Source of the DNA: a virus
IMG/VR virus record: IMGVR_UViG_3300009082_000016
Location: 62,001 to 126,000 of that record
DNA length: 64,000 bases
Strand: one strand, 5' to 3'
In this document: piece after piece, positions 7,681 to 15,455 of the stretch
Numbering within the stretch: the first letter of the stretch is position 1
Layout of the letters: every line of letters starts with the position of its first letter
The notes under the pieces: model-generated
The model's input: only the letters and a program-made list of their open reading frames with translations
Told to the model about the DNA's origin: nothing
The model's database searches: none
Made by a program: the position numbers and the translations under genes

Positions 7681-10071
7681 CTAGTCCTGCATCCCCATCA
7701 CGATCCGTTCGATCGCATTGAGCCGGAGCACGAAGTCCTGGGCCAGGGTCGTCGCCTCTTCCGCCGTGATGCCGGTGTCGGTGGTCCGACGCGTGTCCTG
7801 GGAAAGCCCCCCGAGGTCCGCCACCTGGAGCTGCTTGTAGAAAGCGCCCAGGCCCAGCCGGCGTACGGCCCGCAGAACCGTCACGGTCGCAGGCGACTGG
7901 AACGGGTGGTTGTTGAACGTGTCGATGAAGCCACGGAGCTTGGCCAACGACGACGCCAGGGCCTGGCCACGTGCGATCAGCAGGTTGATGGCGCTCCCGT
8001 CCCGGGTGCGGTTCGCCTGCTCGATCGCCCGCTCGTAGGCGTCGACGTCGAACGTCGGCAGAGCAAACGACTGCAACATCGTCTCCCAAGCCGCACGGAC
8101 GGCGTTGAAGAATCGGGGGCCCAGGACGGGCTTGTTCACGTTGACAGCACCAGCCAGGCGGAGATACCCGTCGTGGACTTCGGACACGTAGCGCGTGATG
8201 CCGGTCTGGTCGACGATGAAGTCGCCAGGCCGCAGGCGCGAGCGGAACCCGTCCTTCTCCGTCGAGTTGCAGGTCCACTCGAAAGCCTGGGCGTGGTCCG
8301 CCGATCCGCTGAAGCCGATCTCGGCCATGAGGGCATCGTTGCCGGAAGAGATCTTGAGGTAGCTGGCGGTCGTCTTGTTCAGCGACTCGAGCGTCTCGGA
8401 CTGCTGGATGATGGTGAAGTCGAGAGCCGAGCCTCCCTCGTAGTGCCCGTGGGTCGCTCCGAGATCGACGTAGCGGAGGCCGCCACTGATCCGCCAATCG
8501 GTGCTCTCGAACCGGTACCAGCGATTCCCGAGATGAAGCGCCCACCCAACATGGTCCACCTTGCAGACGAGCGGTGGGGAAACGCTGAACGACCCCGGCC
8601 CGGTCCCAACATCCTGATCGACCACGAGCCTGTCGGACCTGACCTCCACGACCGTGGTCACCGTCGACGGGGCAATGATGCACTCGTCGCCGACCGACAC
8701 CGTGCTCAACTCGCCGTTGTCTGGGATGACCTCAGTGCCGGAAAGAGTGCAGAGGCCGAACGTCTTGGCAAACGCCACGCAGCTGAGGGTCGGGACGCCG
8801 GCGTAGGCATACTTGCCGGAGGCGATGACGTCTTCGGTGCCAACAAAGCGGGCGCCGGGGGCCACCGGGTTGAGGTCGGCCGCCAGGTCGGCCGCCGAGC
8901 GATAGTTGGTCGACACGTACACGTCCTGCGGGAAACACTGCTTGAGCCCGTCGTCCGAATACGAATGGAAACGCAACCAGCCGGACGGCCCTTCGACGGG
9001 GTAGGAGCAGGTGAGGCGTACGAACGTCAACTGCGTCGGCGCAAGCTCCACCGAAGCGACGCAGTTGGGCGGGCTCGCCGCGTTGATGGCATCCCGCAGG
9101 TCAACCGCCCGGATGCGCGAGCCGGCGAAACTGTGGATGAGGGTGACGTCCACGGCCACCCCCGGCATCACGTTGGTCGCCAGCCCCACGAGGTACTTGC
9201 CGGGGGCGAGCCCGTAGAAGTAGTAGTAGCCGTCGCTGTACGCGGGCGCGAAGTCGACCACCAGGCCGGGCATCGCATCCCGCTGGGCCGCGCCACTCAG
9301 GGTCTCCGTCTGGTACGTGATCTTCCGGCAGGCCTGCGACACCCGGTACGGACCCGAGTACCGCCCCAACCGGGTCGCCGGGACGCAGACGCCCTGCGGG
9401 GTGCCCAGCGTGTTGGGCAGCTCGAGCGGCGGGACGATAGACCGCTGGCGCAGGCGCACGTAGACGAGCGACGCCAGGACCGCGTCGATCATCTCCCGGC
9501 GCTTGTTCGGGTCGTTCTGCCACGACGCGTCGAGCGCCCAGTCGGCCAGCTTGTTTCCGAAGTACGCCATATCGATCGGCGGGATGGCCTCGAGCGACGT
9601 GTAGAAGTTCCGGCAGCCGGTGTCCGCTGCCAACAGCGTGCGCCACGACGCCGCCAGGATGCGGGCCGACTCCAGACCGATGTCGTAGTTCTCCTGGGCC
9701 GTACCCGACACGAGCAGCTCGGTGGCCAGAGCCCGGGTGCTCTTCTCCGCGGCGTGAAGCACCTCGGGCATCGACGTGACCGTCATCCGGCGCACGAACG
9801 TGGAGAGCTTCGTCACCTCGATGGGGTCAATCGACGGCACCGGCGCCGTCCGCAGCAGATCCAGCCCGGGGCCCGCGGTCGTGATGGAGTCAATCGAGCG
9901 GATCATCTGGCCCGTCGCGAGACGACCCAGAACGAACACGCCGTCCCGCTCGGTGCGGAAGTCGGTCAGGAGCAGCGAGCGCAGCTCGGCCCAGTGGTTG
10001 TCGGGCGTGTTGAGCGTCGCTCGAAATGCGGCAACCAGACGCTCAGTCGTCGCTGGGGTCGTCACCTGCAT
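7681..10071 (-). CDS. Large putative tail/baseplate structural protein
   Basis: This 796-residue protein has helical N- and C-terminal thirds and a central beta-rich third (residues ~240-560). The central part holds cysteines in pairs that suggest compact insert domains. No enzyme motif is seen. The C-terminal third (FFNAVRAAWETMLQ...) is a long helical bundle. Size and neighbourhood (between a predicted decoration protein and the sigma/J-like genes) indicate a virion component. The start ATG at 10071 lies inside the end of the upstream gene; a GTG two codons later is possible. Confidence 0.7.
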   Translation of the reverse strand: MQVTTPATTERLVAAFRATLNTPDNHWAELRSLLLTDFRTERDGVFVLGRLATGQMIRSIDSITTAGPGLDLLRTAPVPSIDPIEVTKLSTFVRRMTVTSMPEVLHAAEKSTRALATELLVSGTAQENYDIGLESARILAASWRTLLAADTGCRNFYTSLEAIPPIDMAYFGNKLADWALDASWQNDPNKRREMIDAVLASLVYVRLRQRSIVPPLELPNTLGTPQGVCVPATRLGRYSGPYRVSQACRKITYQTETLSGAAQRDAMPGLVVDFAPAYSDGYYYFYGLAPGKYLVGLATNVMPGVAVDVTLIHSFAGSRIRAVDLRDAINAASPPNCVASVELAPTQLTFVRLTCSYPVEGPSGWLRFHSYSDDGLKQCFPQDVYVSTNYRSAADLAADLNPVAPGARFVGTEDVIASGKYAYAGVPTLSCVAFAKTFGLCTLSGTEVIPDNGELSTVSVGDECIIAPSTVTTVVEVRSDRLVVDQDVGTGPGSFSVSPPLVCKVDHVGWALHLGNRWYRFESTDWRISGGLRYVDLGATHGHYEGGSALDFTIIQQSETLESLNKTTASYLKISSGNDALMAEIGFSGSADHAQAFEWTCNSTEKDGFRSRLRPGDFIVDQTGITRYVSEVHDGYLRLAGAVNVNKPVLGPRFFNAVRAAWETMLQSFALPTFDVDAYERAIEQANRTRDGSAINLLIARGQALASSLAKLRGFIDTFNNHPFQSPATVTVLRAVRRLGLGAFYKQLQVADLGGLSQDTRRTTDTGITAEEATTLAQDFVLRLNAIERIVMGMQD

Positions 10072-10444
10072 CCAGGACCGTTACCTCCGCCTGCTCGCAG
10101 GCCTTGATCCGCTGCAGCAGATCGTCCTTGCGGAGCTTGCGAATCTTAGCACGCATCTCCTCCGGGGAGGGAAGGTCCAGGATGTCGCAGAGGTCGGCGA
10201 AGCTCAGCAGCGTTCCACGCCAGATCTCGGCCGCCTCGCCGACGTCGAAGATCCAGCAATGTGCCAGCTCCGCCTGCTCCCGCAGCTGGCGGTCTTTCGA
10301 ATCGTGGTACAGGACGTAGTCGCGGATCTTGCGGTACATGAAGGCGGCGTAGGGGCGGTACGGCTCACGGCTCGAAACACTACCCCCCGCAGGTTGAAGC
10401 TCGTCAGGGAGCAACGACCACCGGGAATGTCCAACTGCTGACAC
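10043..10444 (-). CDS. Small phage protein of unknown function
   Basis: The 133-residue frame contains a core of the type AHCWIFD...WRGTLLSFADLCDILDLPSPEEMRAKI, a Trp/Phe-rich helix followed by an 'SF..lC..LgL.pe.iR' stretch met in small regulatory-looking phage proteins. I cannot name the family. The only upstream start is GTG at 10444, inside the end of the previous gene; an ATG at 10339 would shorten the product to 98 residues. It overlaps the next gene by 29 bases. Confidence 0.6.
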   Translation of the reverse strand: MSAVGHSRWSLLPDELQPAGGSVSSREPYRPYAAFMYRKIRDYVLYHDSKDRQLREQAELAHCWIFDVGEAAEIWRGTLLSFADLCDILDLPSPEEMRAKIRKLRKDDLLQRIKACEQAEVTVLDAGDDPSDD

Positions 10445-11318
10445 GGTCCGGCACCACCCTGAACGCCTTGTCCGTTCTCGTCACCACCACGTTCGCCGTC
10501 CCCGGCGTATTGCCGGTGAGGACCACCACCGAACCCGATCGCGACAGCGTGAGAATCGCCAGGTCGTCCGACTTGTAGTCGACGTAGATCCCGCCATCGG
10601 ACCAGTCGTTCCAGTCGCTCCCGATGACGTGCGGGGTCAGATTGAAGGGCACACCGACGTGGACGAGATACGGACCCGCCGGGTCGAACGTCACGTCCAC
10701 CGGAATCGGGTACACGAGGTCACCGAACAGCAGGCCCGCCCGCTCCGGGATCTTCACCCGCCGGCGCAGCTCCGCCCGGTCGGCCACCACGACCTCGTAC
10801 GTCCCGCCGCACATCGCGTCGAACAGGACCTTCCCATCGTCGTCCGACTGCGTTTCGATGATGCTCGCCACCAGCCCAGCGTAGTACACCCGCGGAGAGC
10901 CGTGGTATGGCACCAGCCGGATCATCGCGTTCGGGAGCGGCTTGCCGTCCTGCCCGTACAGGAAGCCCGACACCCGGCAGATCCCGGGCAGCGTGGAGTT
11001 CGCCACCTCGAAGATGTTCACGTCCATCAGGAAGTCGTTGTTGTCGGGAGCAGGCAGAGCGGGCTCGAAGACGGTGATCGAGAACGGGCTGGCGAACGAG
11101 CAGCCCGGCTTGTACGCCCTCACGTAGTAGACCACGCCGGCCGGCGACGCCGCGCCCGGCAGCAGCACGCTCACCTTCCCGAGAGCATCGGTGACGGCCT
11201 GCGTGATGAAGGTGTTGAGCGTATCGTAGAAGCGGACGGTGGCACCGACGACCGGGTCGTGCGCGATGGTCGTGTCCTTCAACGTGACGGAGACCAACTC
11301 CATGTCGGGATTCTGCAC
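10404..11318 (-). CDS. Beta-sandwich (Ig-like) virion decoration protein
   Basis: The product of about 304 residues looks like consecutive beta-sandwich domains. An N-terminal carboxypeptidase-regulatory-like domain (VGATVRFYDT...TDALGKVSVLLPG) is followed by a second of the same type (SGFLYGQDGKPLPNAMIRL...SDDDGKVLF). A C-terminal Ig-like domain comes last (SGSVVVLTGNTPGTANVVVTR). Such domains decorate capsids and tails and can bind sugars. GTG at 11318 is chosen because AGGA sits six bases upstream; an ATG at 11303 is possible. It is the first gene of the left tail operon, downstream of a hairpin-rich noncoding segment. Confidence 0.65.
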   Translation of the reverse strand: MQNPDMELVSVTLKDTTIAHDPVVGATVRFYDTLNTFITQAVTDALGKVSVLLPGAASPAGVVYYVRAYKPGCSFASPFSITVFEPALPAPDNNDFLMDVNIFEVANSTLPGICRVSGFLYGQDGKPLPNAMIRLVPYHGSPRVYYAGLVASIIETQSDDDGKVLFDAMCGGTYEVVVADRAELRRRVKIPERAGLLFGDLVYPIPVDVTFDPAGPYLVHVGVPFNLTPHVIGSDWNDWSDGGIYVDYKSDDLAILTLSRSGSVVVLTGNTPGTANVVVTRTDKAFRVVPDRVSSWTFPVVVAP

Positions 11319-11342
11319 CGAAGATCCTGCAGAGCGCAAGAC

Positions 11343-11405
11343 CCACCAAAAAAAGAAGGCGGGTCGTGGTCGCCTCCCCGGGATTTCTCTCCCGAGGAGG
11401 CGACC
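11343..11405 (-). terminator. Strong hairpin with downstream T-rich loop
   Basis: GGTCGCCTCC (11368-11377) pairs with GGAGGCGACC (11396-11405), and CGGG (11379-11382) with CCCG (11391-11394). The single mismatch in plus-strand reading (C-A) becomes a U-G pair on the minus strand, so minus-strand RNA forms an unbroken 15-pair helix. A second seven-pair hairpin enclosing a run of seven U follows at once. It lies between the structured segment and the first tail gene and probably ends transcripts coming from the tmRNA. Confidence 0.55.
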
Positions 11406-11576
11406 GAGAACCTACCGACGCGCCTTCTGGGAGGCTGCAACGCCTTTCCCGTACGCGTTCGACGGTCTCTCCGCGGGGGCTGGGCGACCCTGCCGCGGCA
11501 TCCGGCACCGACCCGGTGCCGAGTCCATGCCCTCAGGGATTTCCGTTCTCTCCTTGGGCCAAGCGGAGGACTGCCG

Positions 11577-11818
11577 CTACCCTCTGGCTGTCCCTGACCA
11601 GAGGTCTCATCCATACAGCACGAACCGGCGTGCGGGACCCCGGGTGGGAGGGTCCCGCACGCCGAATCGAAATCCACTCCCCCGGGAGGAAGGAAGGGAC
11701 CTCCCGGGGGAGCCGCTGCGAACAACGTCGGCTACGCTCCGACGGTGTTCTGACGAACGGGAGCCGGAAGACGGGGGCGGTTCGGGATAACCCTTGCCGT
11801 GCTCCCCCGTCGTTCCGG
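11577..11818 (-). other. Tandem perfect hairpins, hairpin-rich noncoding segment
   Basis: No plausible gene lies between 11345 and 11858. The segment holds successive inverted repeats: CCTCTGG/CCAGAGG (11581-11587/11598-11604); a 13-pair perfect stem at 11627-11639/11651-11663; a 13-pair perfect stem at 11677-11689/11700-11712; and a long interrupted stem around 11765-11815 (CCGGAA and ACGGGGG with their complements). They directly follow the 3' end of the tmRNA on the same strand. They could be stacked terminators, or arms of one large structured RNA of the kind found near phage tRNA clusters. Strand assignment is inferred from neighbours. Confidence 0.5.
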
Positions 11819-11856
11819 ACTCCCTAGCCGAGCATGTGGTACCACACACCCGGCAC

Positions 11857-12253
<397 letters not shown>

Positions 12254-12279
12254 ACGAGCTACGGCTGACCGTAGCATGG

Positions 12280-12338
12280 AGCTGCGCCGGGTGTCGAACC
12301 CGGGTACCCGCGGACGCGGGCACGCACCTACCGCAGCG
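12280..12338 (-). other. tRNA-like structure lacking a D-arm, just upstream of tmRNA
   Basis: On the minus strand, CGCUGCG (12338-12332) can pair with CGCAGCU (12286-12280) in six of seven positions. Between them lie an eight-pair hairpin (GUGCCCGC/GCGGGUAC with a four-base loop) and a perfect T-arm (CCGGG, loop UUCGACA, CCCGG). CCA-like bases follow the acceptor. There is no room for a D-arm and no standard anticodon loop, so it is not a normal tRNA. It overlaps the last codons of the KOW gene. A separate six-pair hairpin (12259-12274) lies between it and the tmRNA. It may be a processing signal for RNase P/Z or a decayed tRNA. Confidence 0.35.
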
Positions 12339-12480
12339 ACTTGACGTGGTCGAGGGGGAGACGCGTCCTCATGAAGGGGCCGATCCGGACGACCACGAAG
12401 TCCGGACCGACTTCCTCCACGGTGCCCACCCGACCAGTGAGCACGCCCCCCACGACACGGACGAGTGCGCCAATCGTCAT
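12328..12480 (-). CDS. KOW-domain mini-protein
   Basis: A 50-residue protein consisting almost entirely of one KOW motif: GALVRVVGGVLTGRVGTVEEV then VVVRIG. KOW motifs occur in NusG/Spt5 and ribosomal proteins and bind RNA or ribosomal surfaces. The ATG at 12480 overlaps the stop of the upstream gene (ATGA). It is the last gene of a three-gene set and is directly followed by the tRNA-like element and tmRNA. A role in translation or transcription elongation is therefore attractive but unproven. Confidence 0.75.
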   Translation of the reverse strand: MTIGALVRVVGGVLTGRVGTVEEVGPDFVVVRIGPFMRTRLPLDHVKSLR

Positions 12481-12902
12481 GGCGGCAGCTCCGTCTCGCG
12501 CAGCGCCTGCGCCAGGATGCTCTTGAGCTGACGGAGCCGCTCGCCCAATCGCGGTGCGTGGGCGACCAACCACGCCCGGCAGCCGTCGGGCACCTTCTTT
12601 CGGCGCATCGCCTTCGCCAAGGCGACGTCGATGTCGACCTGGTGCCGCACGTCCACCAGCCCGAGCTGAATGTCGATCAGATCCGACGTCAGCCCGTCGG
12701 GCGCCAGGACCTTCGTCCTGACTTCCGTCCAGGCCACGCGGGCCCGGAGGTTGAGAACCGCCTGGGCAGCATCCTGCCGGCGCCTGTGCGCCGCCTCGAA
12801 AACCTCGAGGTCGGAGATGAAGGCGATCGCCATCGCCCTCTCCTCCTGTTCGACCACCCCCTGGAGACGGGTGATCTCCTCCCGCGCCTCTCGCAGCTTC
12901 AC
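12477..12902 (-). CDS. Hypothetical helical protein
   Basis: A 141-residue product from GTG at 12902 (overlapping the previous stop as GTGA). It begins with a charged coiled-coil-like helix (KLREAREEITRLQGVVEQEE) and continues as helices with many Ala, Arg and Leu. No catalytic pattern or family is recognised. It is translationally coupled to both neighbours, so it probably acts with the KOW protein and the 119-residue upstream protein. Confidence 0.7.
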   Translation of the reverse strand: MKLREAREEITRLQGVVEQEERAMAIAFISDLEVFEAAHRRRQDAAQAVLNLRARVAWTEVRTKVLAPDGLTSDLIDIQLGLVDVRHQVDIDVALAKAMRRKKVPDGCRAWLVAHAPRLGERLRQLKSILAQALRETELPP

Positions 12903-13258
12903 GGTGCCCTCCAGTCCTGGGACCACTCCCCGTCGGGGTGGTCCCACCCGTCGCAGCGGGCTGCGACGAGGTTGCGCGGCAGCAGCTGCCCACCGCCGCG
13001 CCTGATGTCCTCGGCCATGACCTCGAACAGGTCGTGGCCGAGAACGACGAACCCGTCGACGCCGGAGGCATCGGTGCCGACGGGTTCAATGTCGGGCGGG
13101 AGGCCAACGACCTCGAGCCGCGGCTCTTGGTCACCGGCCTCCTTCGCGGCGAGCGCGGCGGCAACAGCCGCCATCTCGCCCGCCGCGAAGCCCGCCCGAC
13201 CGGCCCTCCGGCCGTGGATCCGGACCTCAGGGTCCGGCCACGGCACCTTACCTCGCAT
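12899..13258 (-). CDS. Hypothetical protein, first gene of KOW cluster
   Basis: The 119-residue product starts at ATG 13258, four bases after AAAGGAGG, one of the best ribosome sites in the window. Longer upstream extensions in frame lack such a site. It has an Ala-rich helix (FAAGEMAAVAAALAAKEAG) and a C-terminal half with mixed alpha/beta character ending in a Trp-rich tail. Family unknown. It heads the three-gene set 13258-12328. Confidence 0.75.
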   Translation of the reverse strand: MRGKVPWPDPEVRIHGRRAGRAGFAAGEMAAVAAALAAKEAGDQEPRLEVVGLPPDIEPVGTDASGVDGFVVLGHDLFEVMAEDIRRGGGQLLPRNLVAARCDGWDHPDGEWSQDWRAP

Positions 13259-13463
13259 CTTCCCTCCTTTCGCGGTGAGGGTTGCGTAGCCCACCGCCTC
13301 GGGTTCCCGACCTATCCCGTTTTCCAGCAGACCATCAGATCCAGGCGCTCCGATGGTGGCTGGGGTACCTAAGAGTCACCCTTGCTGAGGGTGCTACCAA
13401 CCCTGGCCCCAGGTTGGCTTCAGTCGGGAATCCGAGGCGAGGGGCTCTCGCCTGTGGGGATTG
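13259..13463 (-). other. Intergenic leader with three hairpins
   Basis: This 205-base gap holds CACCCT/AGGGTG around 13378-13394, an interrupted CCAACC/GGTTGG stem at about 13397-13417, and AGGCGAG/CTCGCCT at 13435-13441/13447-13453. The last is a stop-proximal hairpin directly after the gene ending at 13464 and probably terminates it. The remainder must hold the promoter of the KOW cluster; I see no good -35/-10 pair. The segment CTCTCGCCTGTGGGGA (13445-13460) recurs exactly at 14776-14791. Confidence 0.5.
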
Positions 13464-13703
13464 CTAGAGGCGGGAGGGCCGCAGCACGAACGTGCGGCCC
13501 TGGAACAGAACCTCGAAACCGGCCCGGGGGGCCGGGTGGATCTCGTCGGCCTCGGACGCCGACAGACCCACCGCCTCCAGAGCGGTCTCGAGGTCGCGGG
13601 CACGGACCGTCACTCCCCCGGCGGGGCCCGTCACCCGCCAGGGTCCCCACGTCGAGCCAGCATCCAGCCGGCCCTCCGTGGATCGAATCCTCAGTCCCTC
13701 CAT
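13464..13703 (-). CDS. Hypothetical 79-residue protein
   Basis: ATG at 13703 is preceded by GGGAGG with four-base spacing. The product is basic at both ends with a central acidic stretch (ETALEAVGLSASEADEIHP). No family is recognised. It is a single-gene unit: hairpin segments flank it on both sides (13435-13453 and 13735-13774), unlike the overlapping gene strings elsewhere. This suggests independent transcription, possibly early. Confidence 0.7.
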   Translation of the reverse strand: MEGLRIRSTEGRLDAGSTWGPWRVTGPAGGVTVRARDLETALEAVGLSASEADEIHPAPRAGFEVLFQGRTFVLRPSRL

Positions 13704-13734
13704 GGGACCTCCCCTCCTGCCGCCTGTTGGTGAA

Positions 13735-13774
13735 CCCGCACGGTGGTCAGGCGCAGGGAAACGCGCCGTGCGGG
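13735..13774 (-). terminator. Intergenic hairpin
   Basis: CCCGCACGG (13735-13743) pairs with CCGTGCGGG (13766-13774), with an additional inner GCG/CGC pairing. It follows the stop of the 13783-14079 gene and precedes the next gene's ribosome site. No U-run follows on the minus strand, so it may be a processing or protective hairpin rather than a strict intrinsic terminator. Confidence 0.4.
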
Positions 13775-13782
13775 GGGGGCTA

Positions 13783-14079
13783 CTAGTCGATCACCCGCAC
13801 ATAGCGGGTATTCCGGCTGCACTCCTGCAGCCAGATCTGGTAGCCCTCGTCGTCGTCCTGGTCCGGAGACCAGGACGGAACCGAAACGAGCCCGAAGACC
13901 GTCTCTCGACGGCCATCGGGCCGGACCCGGGTCGACTCGACATCGACCCGGGTCCAAGGGAACGACGGGGGCCATCCCCGCTCGTTCCCTCGAACGACCT
14001 CGATCTCCTCCAGGACCGTGCCGGTCCTGGAGAAGACCCTCTTCGCCCAACTCTTGTTGGGCTCGAACTGGTGTGCCAC
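13783..14079 (-). CDS. Hypothetical 98-residue protein
   Basis: A GTG start at 14079 lies six bases after GAAGGAGGT, an excellent ribosome site, which decides against longer frames running to 14346. The product (MAHQFEPNKSWAKRVFSRTG...) is predicted mostly beta-strand with acidic turns (PDQDDDEGYQIWLQE), compatible with a small barrel or OB-like fold. Family unknown. It is a single-gene unit between hairpins at 13735-13774 and 14154-14181. Confidence 0.75.
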   Translation of the reverse strand: MAHQFEPNKSWAKRVFSRTGTVLEEIEVVRGNERGWPPSFPWTRVDVESTRVRPDGRRETVFGLVSVPSWSPDQDDDEGYQIWLQECSRNTRYVRVID

Positions 14080-14153
14080 CGCGCACCTCCTTCCCCAGGC
14101 CACCACCCCGGGGGAACGTGAACTCGCGCCTGCTGGTGTTGCAGGCTTTGGTC

Positions 14154-14181
14154 CCCCCTCCCAGCGCAAGCCAGGAGGGGG
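14154..14181 (-). terminator. Intergenic hairpin after 101-residue gene
   Basis: CCCCCTCC (14154-14161) pairs with GGAGGGGG (14174-14181) around a 12-base loop, eight bases beyond the stop codon of the gene at 14189. It is probably a terminator or 3'-end stabiliser; no clear U-run follows. Confidence 0.4.
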
Positions 14182-14188
14182 CGGGCCG

Positions 14189-14494
14189 TCAGAGGGAGCG
14201 GGCGATTTCTCGCCACTCCCTCGCAGCCTCGAAGAACCGGAGGGACGCCTCGTCGGGCGTCTCCCCGGTTCCCCAAAAGAACCCGCTCCAGAGGGCGGGG
14301 TCGAGGGCCGCCGCCGAGGCCCTCGTGTACCACTGTTCCGCCTCAAGCGCCTGGGCGGCGGAACAGTGCCACGCCGCCAGCGCCTCGGCGGCGCTCTCGG
14401 CCGCCTCGACCGCGTGGTCGATGCAGCGCGACATCCACTCGCCGGGGCTCACCCCGGCGAGCAGCAACCACGCACCGTTAGGAAGGCCGTCCAT
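14189..14494 (-). CDS. Hypothetical Ala-rich helical protein
   Basis: The ATG at 14494 follows AAAGGAGGT by four bases. The 101-residue product is Ala- and Trp-rich (EAAESAAEALAAWHCSAAQAL) and almost wholly helical, with no signal peptide. Family unknown. It is the leftmost-reading gene of a divergent pair: the lipoprotein gene at 14925 reads the other way across a 430-base hairpin-rich gap. Confidence 0.7.
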   Translation of the reverse strand: MDGLPNGAWLLLAGVSPGEWMSRCIDHAVEAAESAAEALAAWHCSAAQALEAEQWYTRASAAALDPALWSGFFWGTGETPDEASLRFFEAAREWREIARSL

Positions 14495-14924
14495 GACGAC
14501 CTCCTTTCTTGGCCCTTGCCATCGGGCCTCGAGCGAAAACTCCCCGTTGGCGGCGGGGAGGTTTGGAGGCTGCTAAGTCACCGGGGACGTCAACCCCGAC
14601 GACCGCGACCTCCCTACTCCGGATTTTGCTGGTTCTCAGCCAGGTGCCAGAGGGTTCACCTGCCTCGGGATTGACGCACCCGAGGGACGCGGCCTGACAT
14701 GAAGGGGGCGGGGCGCACGCCCTTTCTGCACCCCTTTGGGGGGGCTCCATGTCGACCCTTGCGGCTGGCGAGGGTCTCTCGCCTGTGGGGAGGTAGAAAA
14801 GAAGGCCGAGAAACAACCGGCCTTCTTTTCTACATCTACCTTATAGCAGAGCAGATCTTGCTTTTTTCACGTCTGCGCGGTGGAATGGGGGCGCTTCCGA
14901 CGGAGCTCGGAGAAGGAGGAAACG
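14495..14924. other. Divergent intergenic region rich in hairpins
   Basis: This 430-base gap has no credible gene. It contains hairpins CTCCCCG/CGGGGAG (~14551-14572), CAGGTG/CACCTG (~14641), CCTCGGG/CCCGAGG (~14664), GGCGAG/CTCGCC (14767-14772/14778-14783) and the strong 15-pair stem described separately. An AT-rich patch (14834-14866, TTATAG on plus, TATAAG on minus) near the lipoprotein gene is the likeliest promoter location, though I see no convincing -35 box. A small structured RNA ending at the 14793-14833 hairpin is possible. Confidence 0.45.
14793..14833. terminator. Bidirectional intrinsic terminator
   Basis: GTAGAAAAGAAGGCC (14793-14807) pairs perfectly over 15 bases with 14819-14833 around an 11-base loop. 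The stem gives an A-run/U-run (TTCTTTTCT) on each strand. It lies between divergent genes, so it would block read-through in either direction, or end a small RNA coming from 14.5 kb on the plus strand. Confidence 0.7.
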
Positions 14925-15452
14925 ATGAAGAAGTGGTTGCTCGGGATCGTGGCCCTCGGGTTGCTGACCGGCTGCCCGAGGCCGTACGTCGCCGCCCAGC
15001 GGACCATCCTCAACGCCGTGGATGCGCTGCACATCGCCGACGAGGCGATCGTGGCCGCGTACCCCTCGGTGGAGGGGACGGACGAAGAGCGGGTGGCGTG
15101 GCTGACGAAGGCGGTCTGCGCCCTCCGCATCAGCCGGGACACGCTCCAGATTGGCTGGGACGTGACGTTCTACTGGGCGGAGGACGACAAGGTCTGCACC
15201 AAGGACGGGGAGGTGGTTCCACCGGAAACGGAAGGTGCCGTCTGCGTCGCCGGCGATCGATCGTGGCAGGACTGGGTGATGATCTCGGTGCCCGTCGTCC
15301 TCCACGCTGTCCAGTTGCTCAAGGACTTCGGGGTGAACATCCCGGACACCATCCTCACCATTCTGCAGGGGCTGGCGTCCGCCGGAGAGTTCGAGGCAGA
15401 ACCGTTCGACGAGGACTTCAACGCCTGCGTCGAGGCACTGGGAGAGGGGTGA
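14925..15452 (+). CDS. Predicted lipoprotein
   Basis: The start at 14925 follows AAGGAGG. The first residues MKKWLLGIVALGLLTGC are a textbook lipoprotein signal with lipobox LLTG-C, so the mature ~158-residue protein would be attached to the cell envelope. The mature part is helical with two later Cys pairs (CTKDG..., AVCVAGD). Family unknown. It begins the plus-strand island and is followed three bases later by a 61-residue gene. A role at the host envelope (superinfection exclusion or lysis) is inferred. Confidence 0.8.
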   Translation: MKKWLLGIVALGLLTGCPRPYVAAQRTILNAVDALHIADEAIVAAYPSVEGTDEERVAWLTKAVCALRISRDTLQIGWDVTFYWAEDDKVCTKDGEVVPPETEGAVCVAGDRSWQDWVMISVPVVLHAVQLLKDFGVNIPDTILTILQGLASAGEFEAEPFDEDFNACVEALGEG

Positions 15453-15455
15453 GCC

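Larger units (their letters stand above)
13445..14791. repeat. 16-base repeat pair CTCTCGCCTGTGGGGA
   Basis: An identical 16-base string occurs at 13445-13460 and 14776-14791. At each site its first half forms the right arm of a GGCGAG/CTCGCC hairpin whose left arm is just upstream. The flanks differ, so hairpin plus TGTGGGGA is the conserved unit. It is seen only in this accessory region. Confidence 0.6.

Noticed and set aside
11540-11570. Seven-base-loop hairpin AGCGG/CCGCT as a tRNA anticodon arm
   Set aside because: No U33, no adjacent T-arm or acceptor stem on either strand.
13305-13330. Fourth copy of the GATAG promoter-like motif (GGGATAGGTCGGG)
   Set aside because: No WGACRT element at the required 20-base distance.
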